Shown here in pieces: positions 25,701-36,386 of a stretch of 64,000 nucleotides of DNA. How positions within the stretch are numbered: position 1 is the stretch's first letter; every line of letters begins with the position of its first letter. The notes beneath the pieces are model-generated. The model made no database searches. It saw only the letters and a list, made by a program, of their open reading frames with translations, and was not told the origin of the DNA. Source of the stretch: Copromyces sp. CBS 386.78 (lineage: Eukaryota > Ascomycota > Sordariomycetes > Sordariales > Sordariaceae); contig MU839202.1 of NCBI GenBank assembly GCA_030685235.1, positions 62,001 to 126,000 of the forward strand. Direction: 5' to 3'. Both the position numbers and the translations under genes were made by a program.

Positions 25701-27317
25701 ATAGTAGTCAATCTTCCGGTTACTTTCTTCATCCTCGTCCACATCACTTTCCTCTTCTGGGATGCCCTGCACATCGTCGCCATAACGCTCGGCGGCCTCG
25801 CGCTGTTGCGCACGAACCGACGAGGCGAGCTGGTGAAGGAAACCATCGGTCTGGCGGAGAAGGTGAGTAATACGGGTATCCTTGGCCTGGTCGAGCAGCT
25901 TGAGATAAGCCTCTTCGTCGTTGGCCTTGAGGGCCTGCAGACGCTGCTTGGCCGTCCTTTCCACCCTCTTCTGCTCCTCCTTTTCGATGTTGAAGTGGTG
26001 CGCATACATGAGACGGCCCATCTTTTGCAGCTTGTTACGCTGGATCGAGGCGACATTTTGTATCTCCACCTTGTGATTTTGAACCGCTTGCAGAAACTCG
26101 ACGTGCTTCTTGCGTTCCCTGTTCTCGCGCGCGTCACGTTGCTGCTTCTCAAGCTTCTCGGTAACACGAGCCTCCCTAACACTCTGCTTCTTCATGCGGC
26201 GGTACATTGTCCTATTTGTCGTCATTGCGAGGTTATCGTAGTGTAGCATCTGTTTCCCGACCTTATCCCTCAGTGCTCGCTGCTTGGAGTACAAGGCCAA
26301 CTTCTTCATTTCGATAATGGCCTTGCGCTTAGCCGTGTCATCGGCGACGACCTCATCCTTGCTCGTGTCCCAATGCGCAAGGTTACCCGGGAGGCTCTTG
26401 AGCTCGGCATAGCGGGCGCTCATGCGATTGAACACGATTTTCTCACGGTCCGCCCTCAACTGCTCGAAATCAACACCCGTGGGGAAAATGCCAGGGATAA
26501 TGAGGCGATTCTTCCGACGCCCATGCTCGAGATAGTTGATGCTGTTCTTGACCAGGCCTGCTTCTAATGGCAACTTGACCGTCTTGAGCTCGCGCGCCTT
26601 TGGTGTTGAATCAGCCTCCTCCTGACCATTGGGACCGCCGGTCTTGGGGGCCTCCTGGGTTGGTGTACTAGAGTTATTCTGAGAAGCGGACGCATTGGAC
26701 GCCGTTTGCGCAACCTGAGCAGAGTTGCGCCGAGCCCTGAACTCGTAAAGTTGCCTTTGGAGGGCAGCCGGGACACCTTGGTTCCGACTTAGCGCTTGGA
26801 AAGCCTTTATTTGATCCTTGAGCAGCTGAATCTGAGCCTTGGTGTAGGGAACACCTCCTTGTGACTGGCCGGTTGGCATACCAACAGGCTTAGCAGCAGG
26901 CGTCTTAGGAACCTGACCTCCAGAGACACCGTCCGTCTGTTGGGGTCCGGGCCCACGGCCAGGCTGGCCTCCGTTAACGGCACCGCCTGCCATCTGTTGT
27001 TGTTGTTGTTGTTGCTGCCGTTGCATCTGCTGTTGTTGCTGCTGTTGCTGCTGTCTGCGGGATACGGCTAGGATGATGTTGTGGAGCTTCATAAACTCGG
27101 GATCATTTTGGGGGACGCCCTGCTTCTTTAGTTGCTGGTAGCGCTGTTGCGAGTTAAATTAGCTTGAGGTCATCACAGGATCGCATTGGGATGTCATGAT
27201 GCGACTAAGAGGGAGACATACCGCATAGACTTCTTGAACCTGCTGGCCGCTCATGTTGGCAGCCATCACCATTTGCGGGTGCTGCGCAACGGCAGCAGGC
27301 ATTTGGACACTAGCCAT
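22734..27317 (-). CDS. Snf2/Sth1 (Snf21)-type chromatin-remodelling ATPase, SWI/SNF or RSC catalytic subunit
   Basis: ATP-driven nucleosome remodeller. Exons are 27222-27317, 23157-27143 and 22734-23096, with introns of 78 and 60 nt (1481 aa). Domains in order: Gln-rich N-terminus with polyglutamine runs; QLQ-like segment YTKAQIQLLKDQIKAF near residues 132-165; HSA region; SNF2 ATPase with DEMGLGKT near 545 and DEGH near 663; helicase C-lobe with RAGGLGLNLQTAD and QDRAHRIGQ; SnAC region; AT-hook-like GRKPGSK and GRPKA patches; and a bromodomain (about 1265-1350) crossing the last intron. All helicase motifs are intact. QLQ, HSA, SnAC and bromodomain together identify the SWI/SNF-RSC class; I cannot separate Snf2 from Sth1 by eye. 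The frame stays open and acidic for 28 codons beyond the TAG (see findings). Confidence 0.95.
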
Positions 27318-29084
27318 GGTAGAAGCGGGAAAGAGGGGATGTTGACGAAACTATCGAGACCGTCGGGAGAAGTGAATTCAGTGGCTGGCGGCAGATGTCA
27401 CTGTCGGCGCATAATCCATAGACGATGATAGTCGCAGTGGGGTTGCGTCGCGAAAACGCCTTGGTGGACGTGACCAGGACGTGTCGTCAAGCGAAGAAGA
27501 AAAAAAGAGCAGTGAGTGAAAGGCGCGTCCTAGGGATGGACTGCAATTACTAGGCAATGGATAGGCAAGAATGCAAAGATGCGGCAATGCCTGTCTGAGT
27601 GGTATGCAAAAGTCCGGACGACGGATAGACGATGCGCGGTGGACAGTCGTCGGATCGCGTCGTTGAGGTGTGTGCAACGAGCAAGGGTGGCTTCACCGAA
27701 CGTTGAGGGCGGTGGTGGTTAATCGACCTGTAGTTCAGCCTTCGTTGTTGGACGGGATGGGTGGTGAAGCGAGATGGTCCACAGATGCTGGCCCAGTCCA
27801 AAACCGTTGTACTGAAAGACTAAGGTATCTGGATCCGATGTCTTCTTGCCGTATGGTTATGGTGGTGGTGGTGGGTGGTTGCCGTGGAAAGTGGAATCTG
27901 ATATCCCAGTATTGAGTGGCTGCGTAGATTGTCGGTTGGATGGACTCTGCGAACGTCGAGCAGGAATTGTTAAGAGCTTGCACCAGTTGCACTGCAAAAG
28001 ACTAGAGCCAAAACCTTGGTTACTAGTAGAGTGGGCAGTGGCAGTGGGGGAAAGAGGCGGACAGTCGGGGCGGGAAAATGAGAGGGTAGGCTGGTGGTTG
28101 GGTGCACTGTAGAGTGTAGATAGAGGCAGGCCTCCCTTGAATGGCTTCTGCTGACTGAAGGTCGGACAAGATGAAGGAAAAAAGCCGGAATGGCAATCGC
28201 GGGCGGCGCGTTGGGGGTGGTGGCCGGGTACGAGTGGGATGCGCCGGGGATTGAGTGGTCCCGTTTTTTGTCGGCGGTTTCCTGATGGCCTCAATGAGTC
28301 GCAGGGGAGAGTGGTGATTTTTTTTGATGCACAAGCCTTCGCGTCCACTGGCTTGGTTGGAAAGTGATGGAGAGTAGGTAGGTCACGGTCGGTCAGGTCG
28401 GGGGCAGAGAGCGGCGAGACGAACAGACTGGAGTGGCTCTCTGTGTGTGAAAAGCAGCGGGTGCGTGCGGGCGGGCGACGTGAGGGCGCGCAGAGCCAGC
28501 AGGCAGCAGGAGAGTGGCAGAGTCCAGTGCCTGCCCGGCAAGACCTGTCAGAGTGGATCCAAGTGGCCAATGCTCGTGTCCAGCCAGAGGCTCCACGCGC
28601 AAAATTTGGCTGTGGAAAGCTTACGTAATATACGCTCGGCCGCTTTTTGCAACTCAATCAGGTTTCACTCATCTGACTCCATCCCTGACCTGTACAGCAG
28701 TCTAGCCTTTCATGGATTAGCGGCAACGCTGAGCAAACATCAGGACAGCCAATCGCTGCCCCGGTATTGGGCGCATGGACCTCACATTTGCCATTCAGTT
28801 GGCCAAGAGACATCAGTGTAAGCGTTTATTCAGAAAGTTCTAGTCTTTATATACTACTTTCTTGGCCGCCCAGAGAGGTTCTCATTCCTGTCCGTGGCAA
28901 TTGGAGACAGCAAAGGACCGTATCGTGCCCCTGAATTGATGTAAACAAACCCAGAGGACATTCCTACGGTATCCAGCGGGCACATATCCTGTAGCTGATG
29001 CGCAAATAGAGGCGCAACAGTTGGTCAACCTATAGCCATTCCTTTGTGTTCTTCTTATTATATACTCAGTCATGGGTCGAGAAA
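27318..29084. other. Intergenic region upstream of the SNF21 gene
   Basis: Promoter and 5' leader of the Snf21-like gene lie on the left, and the 3' side of WDR70 on the right, both transcribed leftward. A 266-codon minus frame (27857-28657) is Pro/Ser-rich, has no domain and resembles leader sequence. No gene is called. Confidence 0.45.
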
Positions 29085-30824
29085 TCACCTCTTAACCTTC
29101 TTCTTATCCGGCCCCTCCTCTTCCCCCTCACTAACATCCGCATACTGCGTAACCGGCTGCGTCTCCTTCCACGCCTTGGTAAACATGGGGTCCTTGTTGG
29201 CCACCTCCGCATACTTGAGCAGCGCCTCGCGGGGATCCTCGTGCAACATCCTGCTGAGCGGGATGTTCTCCGAGATGTGTTTCTCGTCCGGCTGGCTGCG
29301 CATAAACGGCGTGATCTGCTGCACCTGAGGGCCTCTGGTTCCGCCGCCGCCGCCTGCGCCGCCGCGCTTCCCCCCCTTTGGTTTCGGTACCGAGGCGCCG
29401 GGAGTGATGATGGAGTCGGCGGAGAGGCCGAGGCTTGAGTCCATGGTCAGGTTGGGGTCGTCGTCGATGTGCCGCTTCTTGGGCGCGCGGGACATGACTT
29501 CGACGGCACCGCGGAATGATTTTTCGGGGTTGAAGAGGATGCGGGTCTCGGCGTTGGCGGAGCCGGTGATGATCTGGTTGAGCTTGGGGTGCCAGTCGAC
29601 GACGATGAGTGGGATGCCAGGTGTGATGGGCGTAACGAGTTCGGGTCTGAGGTTGCCCGGGTTGAGGACGTGGAGGTGGCCGGATGCAGAACCGGTAATG
29701 ATCGATCGCGAGTCGGGAGAGTATCGGATATTGGTCATGGGGTAGCGATCCGATGTTGACGGATGCTCGACCTTGACGAGAGGCTCCCTGAACTTGCGCG
29801 TGTCCCATAGTTTGATCAAGCCGTCACCTCCTCTTGTGACCACCATTCTTCCATCCGCGCTTATGTCGATACCGCCTGTCCATGTATCTGGCTTATGTGC
29901 TTCGCGAATTTCTGCCGATGGTCGCGTGAAGGGACCGTTGCCGCTGTACATGACCAGCGAACCATCCAGAGCGGCCGCCACAAGCACCGGATTGCTCCCC
30001 TGGGCAGAGGCACCCCATACCACCGATGTCATCCTCGTCCGACCAGCCGATCCCGCAGCTTTCGACTTGAAAACTATCACCTCCTTCTGGCTTCGCTTAT
30101 TGTTGACGTCCCAAATTCTTAGCGTACTATCCGAACCAGCGGTAACGCAAAGGTTGGGGTCGCTGGGATGCCATGTGCCTGTTGCGATCTCTCCGACGTG
30201 ACCCTTTGTGTTGTGCATGTCGCGCAAATACATGTCGCCCTTGATAAACTCGGTCAAAATATCGCCGTCCCTCGACATGATCTTCGCTTGGGGGTGCGCT
30301 GTGACGCAGAGAAAGTGGCTCCCCGAAGTAGGGCAGAACTCGGCGCGTTGGATCGGGTGCGAGTCGGTTGTGGCTGATGACTTCTTGCTCTCCCACGGAT
30401 CGACGCTCCTAAAGGCCCGTAGTGTTGTTGGCGTCATCGCCGAAAAATCATGAAGCTTGACTGTCCCGTCGAGGGAACCCGTAAGAAGTCGTCCGCCGGC
30501 TGGGTCCAAGGACACGCTTGTCACGGCGCGTTCGTGTGTTTTGAGTATAAGTTCGTGGGATACGGGGAATCGATCACTCTCGTCTTCGGAGTCGTCGTCA
30601 TCATCATCGTCGCTGTCATTGTCACTATCGTTATCCTTCTTGCGGTCGCCTTTCTTTGGCGCTGCTGGTGTCTCTACCTGTCGCCTCGCCCTTTCTATTT
30701 GCGCCGCCATGTTGATTTCTTTGCTTGCTGTGCCGAACGACAACGGCACGTATGCGCGCATGGGGTCATCTGGGGCAAGTTGTGGTTGCTCGACCAGGTA
30801 GTCATCACTGTCGCTATCGCTCAT
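29085..30824 (-). CDS. WDR70: WD40-repeat protein WDR70
   Basis: Single-exon gene of 579 aa. ATG 30824 (MSDSDSDDYLVEQ) is preferred: the frame is open for 17 more codons upstream, but only from a TTG and with no family-like sequence. An acidic N-terminus (D/E run near residues 60-85) precedes a beta-propeller with WD signatures such as GRLLTGSLDGTVKLHDF, VTAGSDSTLRIWDV and VTRGGDGLIKLWDT. The C-terminal tail contains ITPFMRSQPDEKHISENIPL and ends in basic KKKVKR. Layout and tail match the WDR70/Gad-1 family, a nuclear protein linked in fission yeast and human cells to histone H2B ubiquitination and double-strand-break resection. The family call is firm; the role here is taken from the homologs. 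Confidence 0.9.
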   Translation of the reverse strand: MSDSDSDDYLVEQPQLAPDDPMRAYVPLSFGTASKEINMAAQIERARRQVETPAAPKKGDRKKDNDSDNDSDDDDDDDSEDESDRFPVSHELILKTHERAVTSVSLDPAGGRLLTGSLDGTVKLHDFSAMTPTTLRAFRSVDPWESKKSSATTDSHPIQRAEFCPTSGSHFLCVTAHPQAKIMSRDGDILTEFIKGDMYLRDMHNTKGHVGEIATGTWHPSDPNLCVTAGSDSTLRIWDVNNKRSQKEVIVFKSKAAGSAGRTRMTSVVWGASAQGSNPVLVAAALDGSLVMYSGNGPFTRPSAEIREAHKPDTWTGGIDISADGRMVVTRGGDGLIKLWDTRKFREPLVKVEHPSTSDRYPMTNIRYSPDSRSIITGSASGHLHVLNPGNLRPELVTPITPGIPLIVVDWHPKLNQIITGSANAETRILFNPEKSFRGAVEVMSRAPKKRHIDDDPNLTMDSSLGLSADSIITPGASVPKPKGGKRGGAGGGGGTRGPQVQQITPFMRSQPDEKHISENIPLSRMLHEDPREALLKYAEVANKDPMFTKAWKETQPVTQYADVSEGEEEGPDKKKVKR

Positions 30825-31155
30825 TGTGTCGGTAAGGATACGGAAAGAACTGAATTGGTAGGTTGCTAGGAGCAAAAAAGTGCTGGAACCGGACTCTTTG
30901 GTCAGTCATCTCAGGTTGCCTAACAGCCCCACTCCACTCTGCTTCTTGGCGTGCATTCCAGGGTCCAAACGGGCGGGAGCTGCGACGCTACCTCTACCCC
31001 GGCATGTTACAGTGTACAAATTGAAGATAGATTGCCGGCCATTGAGGTTCCCTGCTCCCTTCTCCAACTTCAGTTCTTCCTTCTTTCAACTTGACTTGGA
31101 TATAAGCTGCCGTACTACAAATCGTTCACTAACTCACACAACGTCTATCGAAACA
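30825..31155. other. Short intergenic region between WDR70 and the dioxygenase gene
   Basis: About 330 nt holds the promoter of WDR70 and the 3' UTR of the dioxygenase gene, both on the minus strand. Nothing else was seen. Confidence 0.5.
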
Positions 31156-32189
31156 TCATGCCGCCGCCTGTACACCCTGTGATGCTCCCGCCTCGGCCGC
31201 CTTCTTCAACGCCTCCAGCCGCGCCAGCTCCTCCTGCTTCATCCTCTCCTGGATCCTGACTCTCTCCGGCACGATCTGTTCTCTTGGCCTGGTGATCTTC
31301 CAGCCATCCAGACGGTCCTTTCCAAGGGCCCGCAATGTTACCTGTTCCACGAGCGAATAGTTGCCGTCCTCCCTATCGAAGTGGAAGGGCTGCTTGAGCG
31401 CTACTGGTGGGTTGGTGATGATGCGGACGTTCCTCTTTGCGTTGCTCGAGGCCGAGTGCAGCATCAGCGGATGAAGCAAGTACACGTCTCCGACCTTGCC
31501 TGTCGCCTCGACAAAGTGGGTGCAGCTCTTGGCCACATTGTTGAACCAGTTGAGGTGCTGCTCCTGCTTGAACTCGGCATCACCGCGGGGTGCCATGCGT
31601 GGAGAGACACCTTCGGGATGCTCGTACAAGTGCTTGGCGAGGATGGGGATGGCCTCGGGGCAGATCATGGTACCGCCGCCCTCGGGCATGATGTCGGTGA
31701 AGAGGGGGATGACGAGCAGGCCCTGCTCCGGGCTGTCGAGGTAGTGGACGAAGAAGTCACCGTCGACGTGCCAGTTGTCTAGCTTGTGTGGAGGCTTTGG
31801 CTTCCCTTCTCCTTGAGGTGTGCCGAGGTTGACGATGAGGGAGTCCTTCCACTTCTTGGACCAGTTGGCGATCTTGTCTTCGCCTCCGCAAAGCTCGCTG
31901 ATGGCTGCCCAGGCGCGGGGAGCAAAATCTTCGGCGTCAAACTCCATATGGGAAGGCATGTTGACACGTTCTTTGTTCCAGGTGGACTTGTCGTTTGGAT
32001 CCATACCCAGTCTTGTCCAGACATTGGCGATTATCTCCTGTGCCCTCTGCTGTGTGAAGGCAGCCGGGATCCTGGAACGGTCAGTAACGAGGTTAAACAG
32101 CTGGTACAGTGGCATGGCACCTACTTGACCCAGCCATGGGTAAGAAAGTGTTCCTTCTCTTCGAGGCTCAGAGCAGATGACGACGACAT
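31156..32189 (-). CDS. Phytanoyl-CoA dioxygenase (PhyH) family Fe(II)/2-oxoglutarate oxygenase
   Basis: Predicted non-haem iron oxygenase. Exons 32125-32189 and 31156-32071 give 326 aa; the intron (GTAGGT...TTCCAG) joins AA to G and yields MSSSSALSLEEKEHFLTHGW continuing VKIPAAF, the typical N-terminal beta strand of the family. The iron ligands are visible: His and Asp in NWHVDGD and the distal His in LLHPLMLHSAS, followed by Arg in NVRIITNPP for 2-oxoglutarate. The C-terminus is a charged helix. No obvious PTS1 tripeptide is present (ends QAAA), so peroxisomal location is not supported. The substrate is unknown; PhyH-type enzymes hydroxylate many lipids and metabolites. An unspliced reading from upstream gives a non-family N-terminus and was discarded. 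Confidence 0.88.
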
Positions 32190-32957
32190 GTGGAGTGTGA
32201 TGTTGTCTTTCGGACACATGCTGTAGAGAACGGCAAAAGGTCTTGGGAGAACAAGACCATGGATTCACGGGGCTGACAAGCTATCTTTACCCTTATATAC
32301 TCGTCTCAAGGTCTCGACGGATACCAACCTAAGCTAATCAAGTGATCATCATCACGACTCCGGACTCCGACTGGAATGTCGGCTCACACTGCGCCACGAG
32401 GCAGCTAGGTAATCCATCCTTGCTCCGTATGCGCCCTAGGCTACGTGTAGTGTAACCGGCGGGGAGGTCTTGGTTTTAACCAGAAATATCCTATTGGACA
32501 TCACCAGATTTTATTAGGAAGTACGGCATCACGGCGTTTCCATATTCGTGATAGCTACTTTTTTTCAAAGATATCCCCCCAGTGGTGCGGTTCAAGATAA
32601 TCGTCAGATCCAAGAGCACCAGCATGTTATCGGATAACTCCAAGCTCACTGAAGGTTCCGGGTTGCGGGGAGTTTCCAAGGAAACTGCGGACGTGATGCG
32701 GGGGAGCTTGAGCTGAAAGGTGGTTGACATGACGGCAAGCTGCCCTATTGGCTGCTAACAGTTCCACTGTCACGCTGCAGCCCAGTCGATCGGACAATGA
32801 CATGGATCCTTTCTTCCCGTCAGTCATCACTTTTTCCACTTGGACACTTTTGGAAAGGTACCTTTCCTGGAAGGACACACACGGCAAGCATCGGAACATT
32901 CAACGCGACAAGCTTGAGGAAGACCGGACCGGACCGTAACATTACGTAGACACCAAA
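32190..32957. other. Divergent promoter region between the PhyH gene and SWC5
   Basis: Nearly 770 nt between head-to-head starts must contain both promoters and leaders. Open frames here are short and unlike known proteins. No distinctive repeat was noticed. Confidence 0.5.
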
Positions 32958-34070
32958 ATGCCGCCAACCCTAGAACTACTCGCGGAGGACTATGCGTCAG
33001 AGGAAGACTCCGACTTCGCGCCAGAAGCTGCTGGAGCCGCCGAGGAATCATCAGTACCCGACGACGACGACGACGACGACGAAGAAGTCGGTGACGATGC
33101 CGAGAAATTGAAACCCGAGAATAGGAAACGCACCACCGTCGATGAGGCGGAAGACGCTGGCTACGACAATTCCGGAGATGAAGCGATAATAAAGAAGGGG
33201 GAGAAACGACAAAAAAAAGCAAAAACAAAAGATGTTGCCGGCGAGGAGGAGACTGGCGAGGGTGGCCTCATCAAGACGCGCAGCCAGCGTGCTGTTGAGT
33301 ACGTTTGCACATCACACCTCTTCTCTTTCATCCGGAGCACTAACGACAATGCTAGAAAGGAGAAGCGTTCAGCAGCCGCTGCGAGCGGGCCCGTCACAGT
33401 CGACGTCGATGCCCTCTGGGCGCAAATGATTAGCGAGCCGGTTATACCACGAACAAGTACAGCGAAACCAGACGAAAGCGCCGACGCAGAAAACCGTGAT
33501 GGCAAGAAGTCATCATCCCAGCAGCCAGAGGCAGGCAAATTGAAAGACCCCAACTCGGACTGTATAACAATCAAAAGAACCTACAACTTCGCCGGCAAAG
33601 TCCACACCGAAGAAAAGCTCGTTGCTCGCGACTCCGCCGAAGCCAAGCTCTACCTCGCCTCTCTCGGGGGTGCAGGGAACGCCCCAGCCGCCGACGGAGG
33701 CGAAGCAGCAGCCGAAGACGAGTCCTCCTCCACGACTAAGCGCATGCCCCGCAAAGCCTTCCGGTCCGTCTTCGAGCCCATCACCGACGCCAACTCTGCG
33801 CATCGCTCCGACCTCAACCTGAGCATGGCCTCGCGCCTGCAGGCTCGTGAAGCCACGGGCAAGGATAAGGCGAAGAAGCTCAACACGGTCGAGAAGAGCA
33901 AGATGGACTGGGCGGTGGCGGTCGACAAGATGGGCCTTAAGGACGAGCTCGAGCTGGCGGGCAAGTCCAAGGACTCGTTTGCGGCGAGGCAGGATTTCTT
34001 GGCCAGGAGCGAGATGCGCAGGGAGGAGGAGGCAAGGAGGGCGAGGATGGCGCAGGCCGGGAAGACGTGA
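32958..34070 (+). CDS. SWC5: SWR1-complex subunit Swc5 (BCNT/CFDP1 family)
   Basis: Swc5 is needed for the SWR1 complex to exchange H2A.Z into nucleosomes. Two exons, 32958-33298 and 33356-34070, give 351 aa; the intron (donor GTACGT, CTAAC, acceptor GCTAG) joins GA to A inside RAVEKEKR. The N-terminal third is strongly acidic (D/E runs near residues 15-50), as expected for histone binding. The C-terminus is the BCNT-C domain: KLNTVEKSKMDWAVAVDKMG, then LELAGKSKDSFAARQDFLAR. Family calling rests on this C-terminal motif and the overall layout. It is transcribed divergently from the dioxygenase gene, and tRNA-Ser follows it. Confidence 0.9.
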   Translation: MPPTLELLAEDYASEEDSDFAPEAAGAAEESSVPDDDDDDDEEVGDDAEKLKPENRKRTTVDEAEDAGYDNSGDEAIIKKGEKRQKKAKTKDVAGEEETGEGGLIKTRSQRAVEYVCTSHLFSFIRSTNDNARKEKRSAAAASGPVTVDVDALWAQMISEPVIPRTSTAKPDESADAENRDGKKSSSQQPEAGKLKDPNSDCITIKRTYNFAGKVHTEEKLVARDSAEAKLYLASLGGAGNAPAADGGEAAAEDESSSTTKRMPRKAFRSVFEPITDANSAHRSDLNLSMASRLQAREATGKDKAKKLNTVEKSKMDWAVAVDKMGLKDELELAGKSKDSFAARQDFLARSEMRREEEARRARMAQAGKT

Positions 34071-34961
34071 GCGTGTTTACGATCATCATCACGAGTGCTT
34101 CTTCTCGCTTTGCCTAGATCGTTGCTTGGATGGCGTCCTCCTCGCCAATATAAGCTTGCGAGGACCGCAGTATGCAACACCATATCACTTTCACGACCAC
34201 AAAATAGAGATACCCCATTTTCAATTCCCAGAAGTGTTCAACGCCTCCAGGAAACCAAGCGAAGCGAAGCACAAGTTTGCATTATCGCAAGGTTCACAAT
34301 CACAAAATATCTTTACGACTTTGTGAAGGAACATTCATTCTCATCCTAAAACATTGGGCAAGTCGTACCAATGCACCACTCGGCCTGGCTCTTGATCCCA
34401 ACTTCCCAATCAGGTAATCATCAATCAATCATCAACTGGCGTGGTGGCGGAGTGGTCTAACGCGCAAGACTAGAAATCTTGTTCCTTCGGGAGCGTCTGT
34501 TCGAATCAGGCCCACGTCGAAATGAATTATTTTTTCCATTGATGACTTGATCATGATTTTTTAGTGGAGACATAACACCGGCCTGGGGTCCCTAGCTAAT
34601 GGCGTGGGTGACGACGATAACCTTTTTGGTTTTTTAACCTCGCCCAGTGGTGTTTGGAAAGCAGTCTTGACGTCTCGATTCTCACAGAAATAACTAGACC
34701 AACGGCATTTCCTCAAGGCTGGGCGTATCTTTGGTAACTCGACCCGCATGGAAGACTGTTTTCTTCGAACCTCCAGGCTCAAACAGTCCAACAACTAGTG
34801 TTGCTGTGCTTGAATCATCTGTATGTCACCGGACCATTTGAGACTGAAGCTCGACAAAGACTGTCTTTCTCTGTCGTGATATAAAGACAGTTCATGAATG
34901 AAATGAAATGAAGAAGCAGCCATCTCAGTTTCCCAAAGCAGAGATCCCAGTTCCCAACCCA
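34071..34961. other. 3' intergenic region holding tRNA-Ser
   Basis: Between the convergent ends of SWC5 and the GST gene. Apart from the tRNA at 34438-34519 it carries only presumed 3' UTRs; no further gene was recognised. Confidence 0.5.
34438..34519 (+). tRNA. tRNA-Ser (anticodon AGA)
   Basis: An 82-nt intronless class II tRNA. The acceptor stem GGCGTGG pairs with CCACGTC (one G-T), with discriminator G. The anticodon stem CAAGA/TCTTG holds loop CTAGAAA, so the anticodon is AGA. The long variable arm (TTCCTTCGGGAGC) is typical of serine tRNAs. T arm: GTCTG-TTCGAAT-CAGGC. A run of T's at 34530-34535 can act as terminator. Confidence 0.94.
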
Positions 34962-36386
34962 TTACAACTTGGATGCGCCAGCAGGAGGGGAAAGCGTGAC
35001 GTCCTGGAAAGGAAGACCAAGGAACTTGTAGATGAAATGGAACCTGTTTTCAGTCAGTCAAGTACTCACGACCTACTCATCCTACCACACCACCTATCCC
35101 CCCCTCACCAACGCAGACACCCCTCCCTGACTTCCAGGTTCGACCAAGACATAACCAGGACTGAGTGATTGCGAGCCTCAAACAACAAAAACAAAGAAAA
35201 GAGGAAAAAGGGGGGAAAGGAAAACGGAAAACATACCTATCACTACCAAAAAACGGCTCCCCCTTCCCCTCTCCGTTGGTAACCCAAAACCAAGGATTAC
35301 CAAATGCACCCTTATCCAAGGCCTCCTGCGTCGCATTTTTCAGCGCATCCTTCACCACCTTCGTTTCCACCCCCTTCATGATTTCTTCTACCTGTTGCTT
35401 TGTGAACAACTTTTTGCCCTTCTCTCCTTCTTGTCCACTTTGAGCAGCGGCGGTACTGGACAAAGATGAGGAGGAGGAGGCGGAGGAGGAGGAGGAGGAG
35501 GAGGAGGAGGAGGAGGAGGAGGAGGAGGAGGAGGAGGAGGAGGAGGAGGAGGAGGTAAAGTCGGCAGGACACTCCAACAAAGCCTTGGCGACGTTTTCGG
35601 GCAACGTCAGGTTCAAGTTGGGAGGGGACCAGAAGAGGTGCATTAGGTAGTGCAGGGCTGTGAGGAAGGCGGAGGGGGAGTGGTGGGATTTGATGAAGTG
35701 GAGGGCGCGGTTGGGCTTTTTGGGTGTTAGCTTTGCCGGTGACAGTGAGAAAAAGGGAAAGGATGGAGATTGGGGATAGAACATACAACAATAGTCTTCG
35801 AAACAGCCATCAAATCCTTCGGCGTCTGGATCACCACTCCCGGAAATCGGGCGATGGACCGCCGAGCATCGTGAGCGCCGTAGATGGCTTTCGCGGGGAG
35901 GGTCCAGGGGGGTTTGTTACCTTGTGAGGTGTTAGATCACCACACGAACATTAAAGTGCCCTAGTATAGGAGGCGAATAAAAACATACCCGAGCCGACGT
36001 TGATAGCGCCCAAAAGGACAGGATGAAATCTAGAGTGAGTGGTTAGTTGAGTAATCACCAGGGTCGGGATGGTTCTCGTGCTCCTTGTGAGATACGAAGC
36101 CATGAATGGAGATATGGGGAGAAGAAGAGAGGAGAGAGACTCACTCAACCTCTACATTATGTGCTTTGAGAAGGTCGCCGTTTCGTTGAAGGTCTAGGAA
36201 GGCTAGGTAGCTGTATAGGGACACTATGTAGGTAGATTGTGTGTGAGTCGTATTGACGATGATGAGAAGCACACGGTACTGGTTCGAGACCATGTATGGT
36301 ATGCAGATAGAAGGTTGTAACGAGTTCGGACTCAGGTTGGAAAACTCACCAATGTCCATATACACGTCAATCTTTCCTCCGCCCAT
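34962..36386 (-). CDS. Glutathione S-transferase kappa / HCCA-isomerase family (DsbA-like fold) with poly-serine insert
   Basis: Thioredoxin-fold enzyme of the kappa GST class, usually mitochondrial or peroxisomal. Six exons join in frame: 36350-36386, 36145-36223, 35989-36029, 35787-35920, 35237-35715, 34962-35043 (283 aa). Family landmarks: N-terminal KIDVYMDIVSLYSYLAFLDL, with Ser where the catalytic residue lies; FHPVLLGAINVGSGNKPPW; the helical insert; and C-terminal GNPWFWVTNGEGKGEPFFGS followed by DRFHFIYKFLGLPF. The start of exon 5 (acceptor AAAAAG before CCCAAC) was chosen because CTAAC sits just upstream; an acceptor 15 nt earlier would add LTPKK. About 25 serines encoded by a TCC repeat (35468-35555) sit in the middle of the helical domain, unusual for a compact enzyme. 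The C-terminus ASKL has the shape of a peroxisomal targeting signal 1 (SKL), a direct hint at peroxisomal location. Confidence 0.87.
35468..35555. repeat. Coding (GAG/CTC)n microsatellite, poly-serine
   Basis: Nearly perfect GGA/GAG triplet run of 88 bp on the plus strand, read as TCC serine codons by the GST gene, with one alanine interruption near 35480. The length is a multiple of three within the open frame. Confidence 0.95.

Noticed and set aside
27857..28657. 266-codon minus-strand frame between SNF21 and WDR70
   Set aside because: Pro/Ser/His-rich, no domain, and located in the expected SNF21 leader region.
32072..32268. Unspliced N-terminus of the dioxygenase starting upstream of 32189
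   Set aside because: It lacks family resemblance; splicing 32072-32124 gives the standard EEKEHFLTHGW opening.
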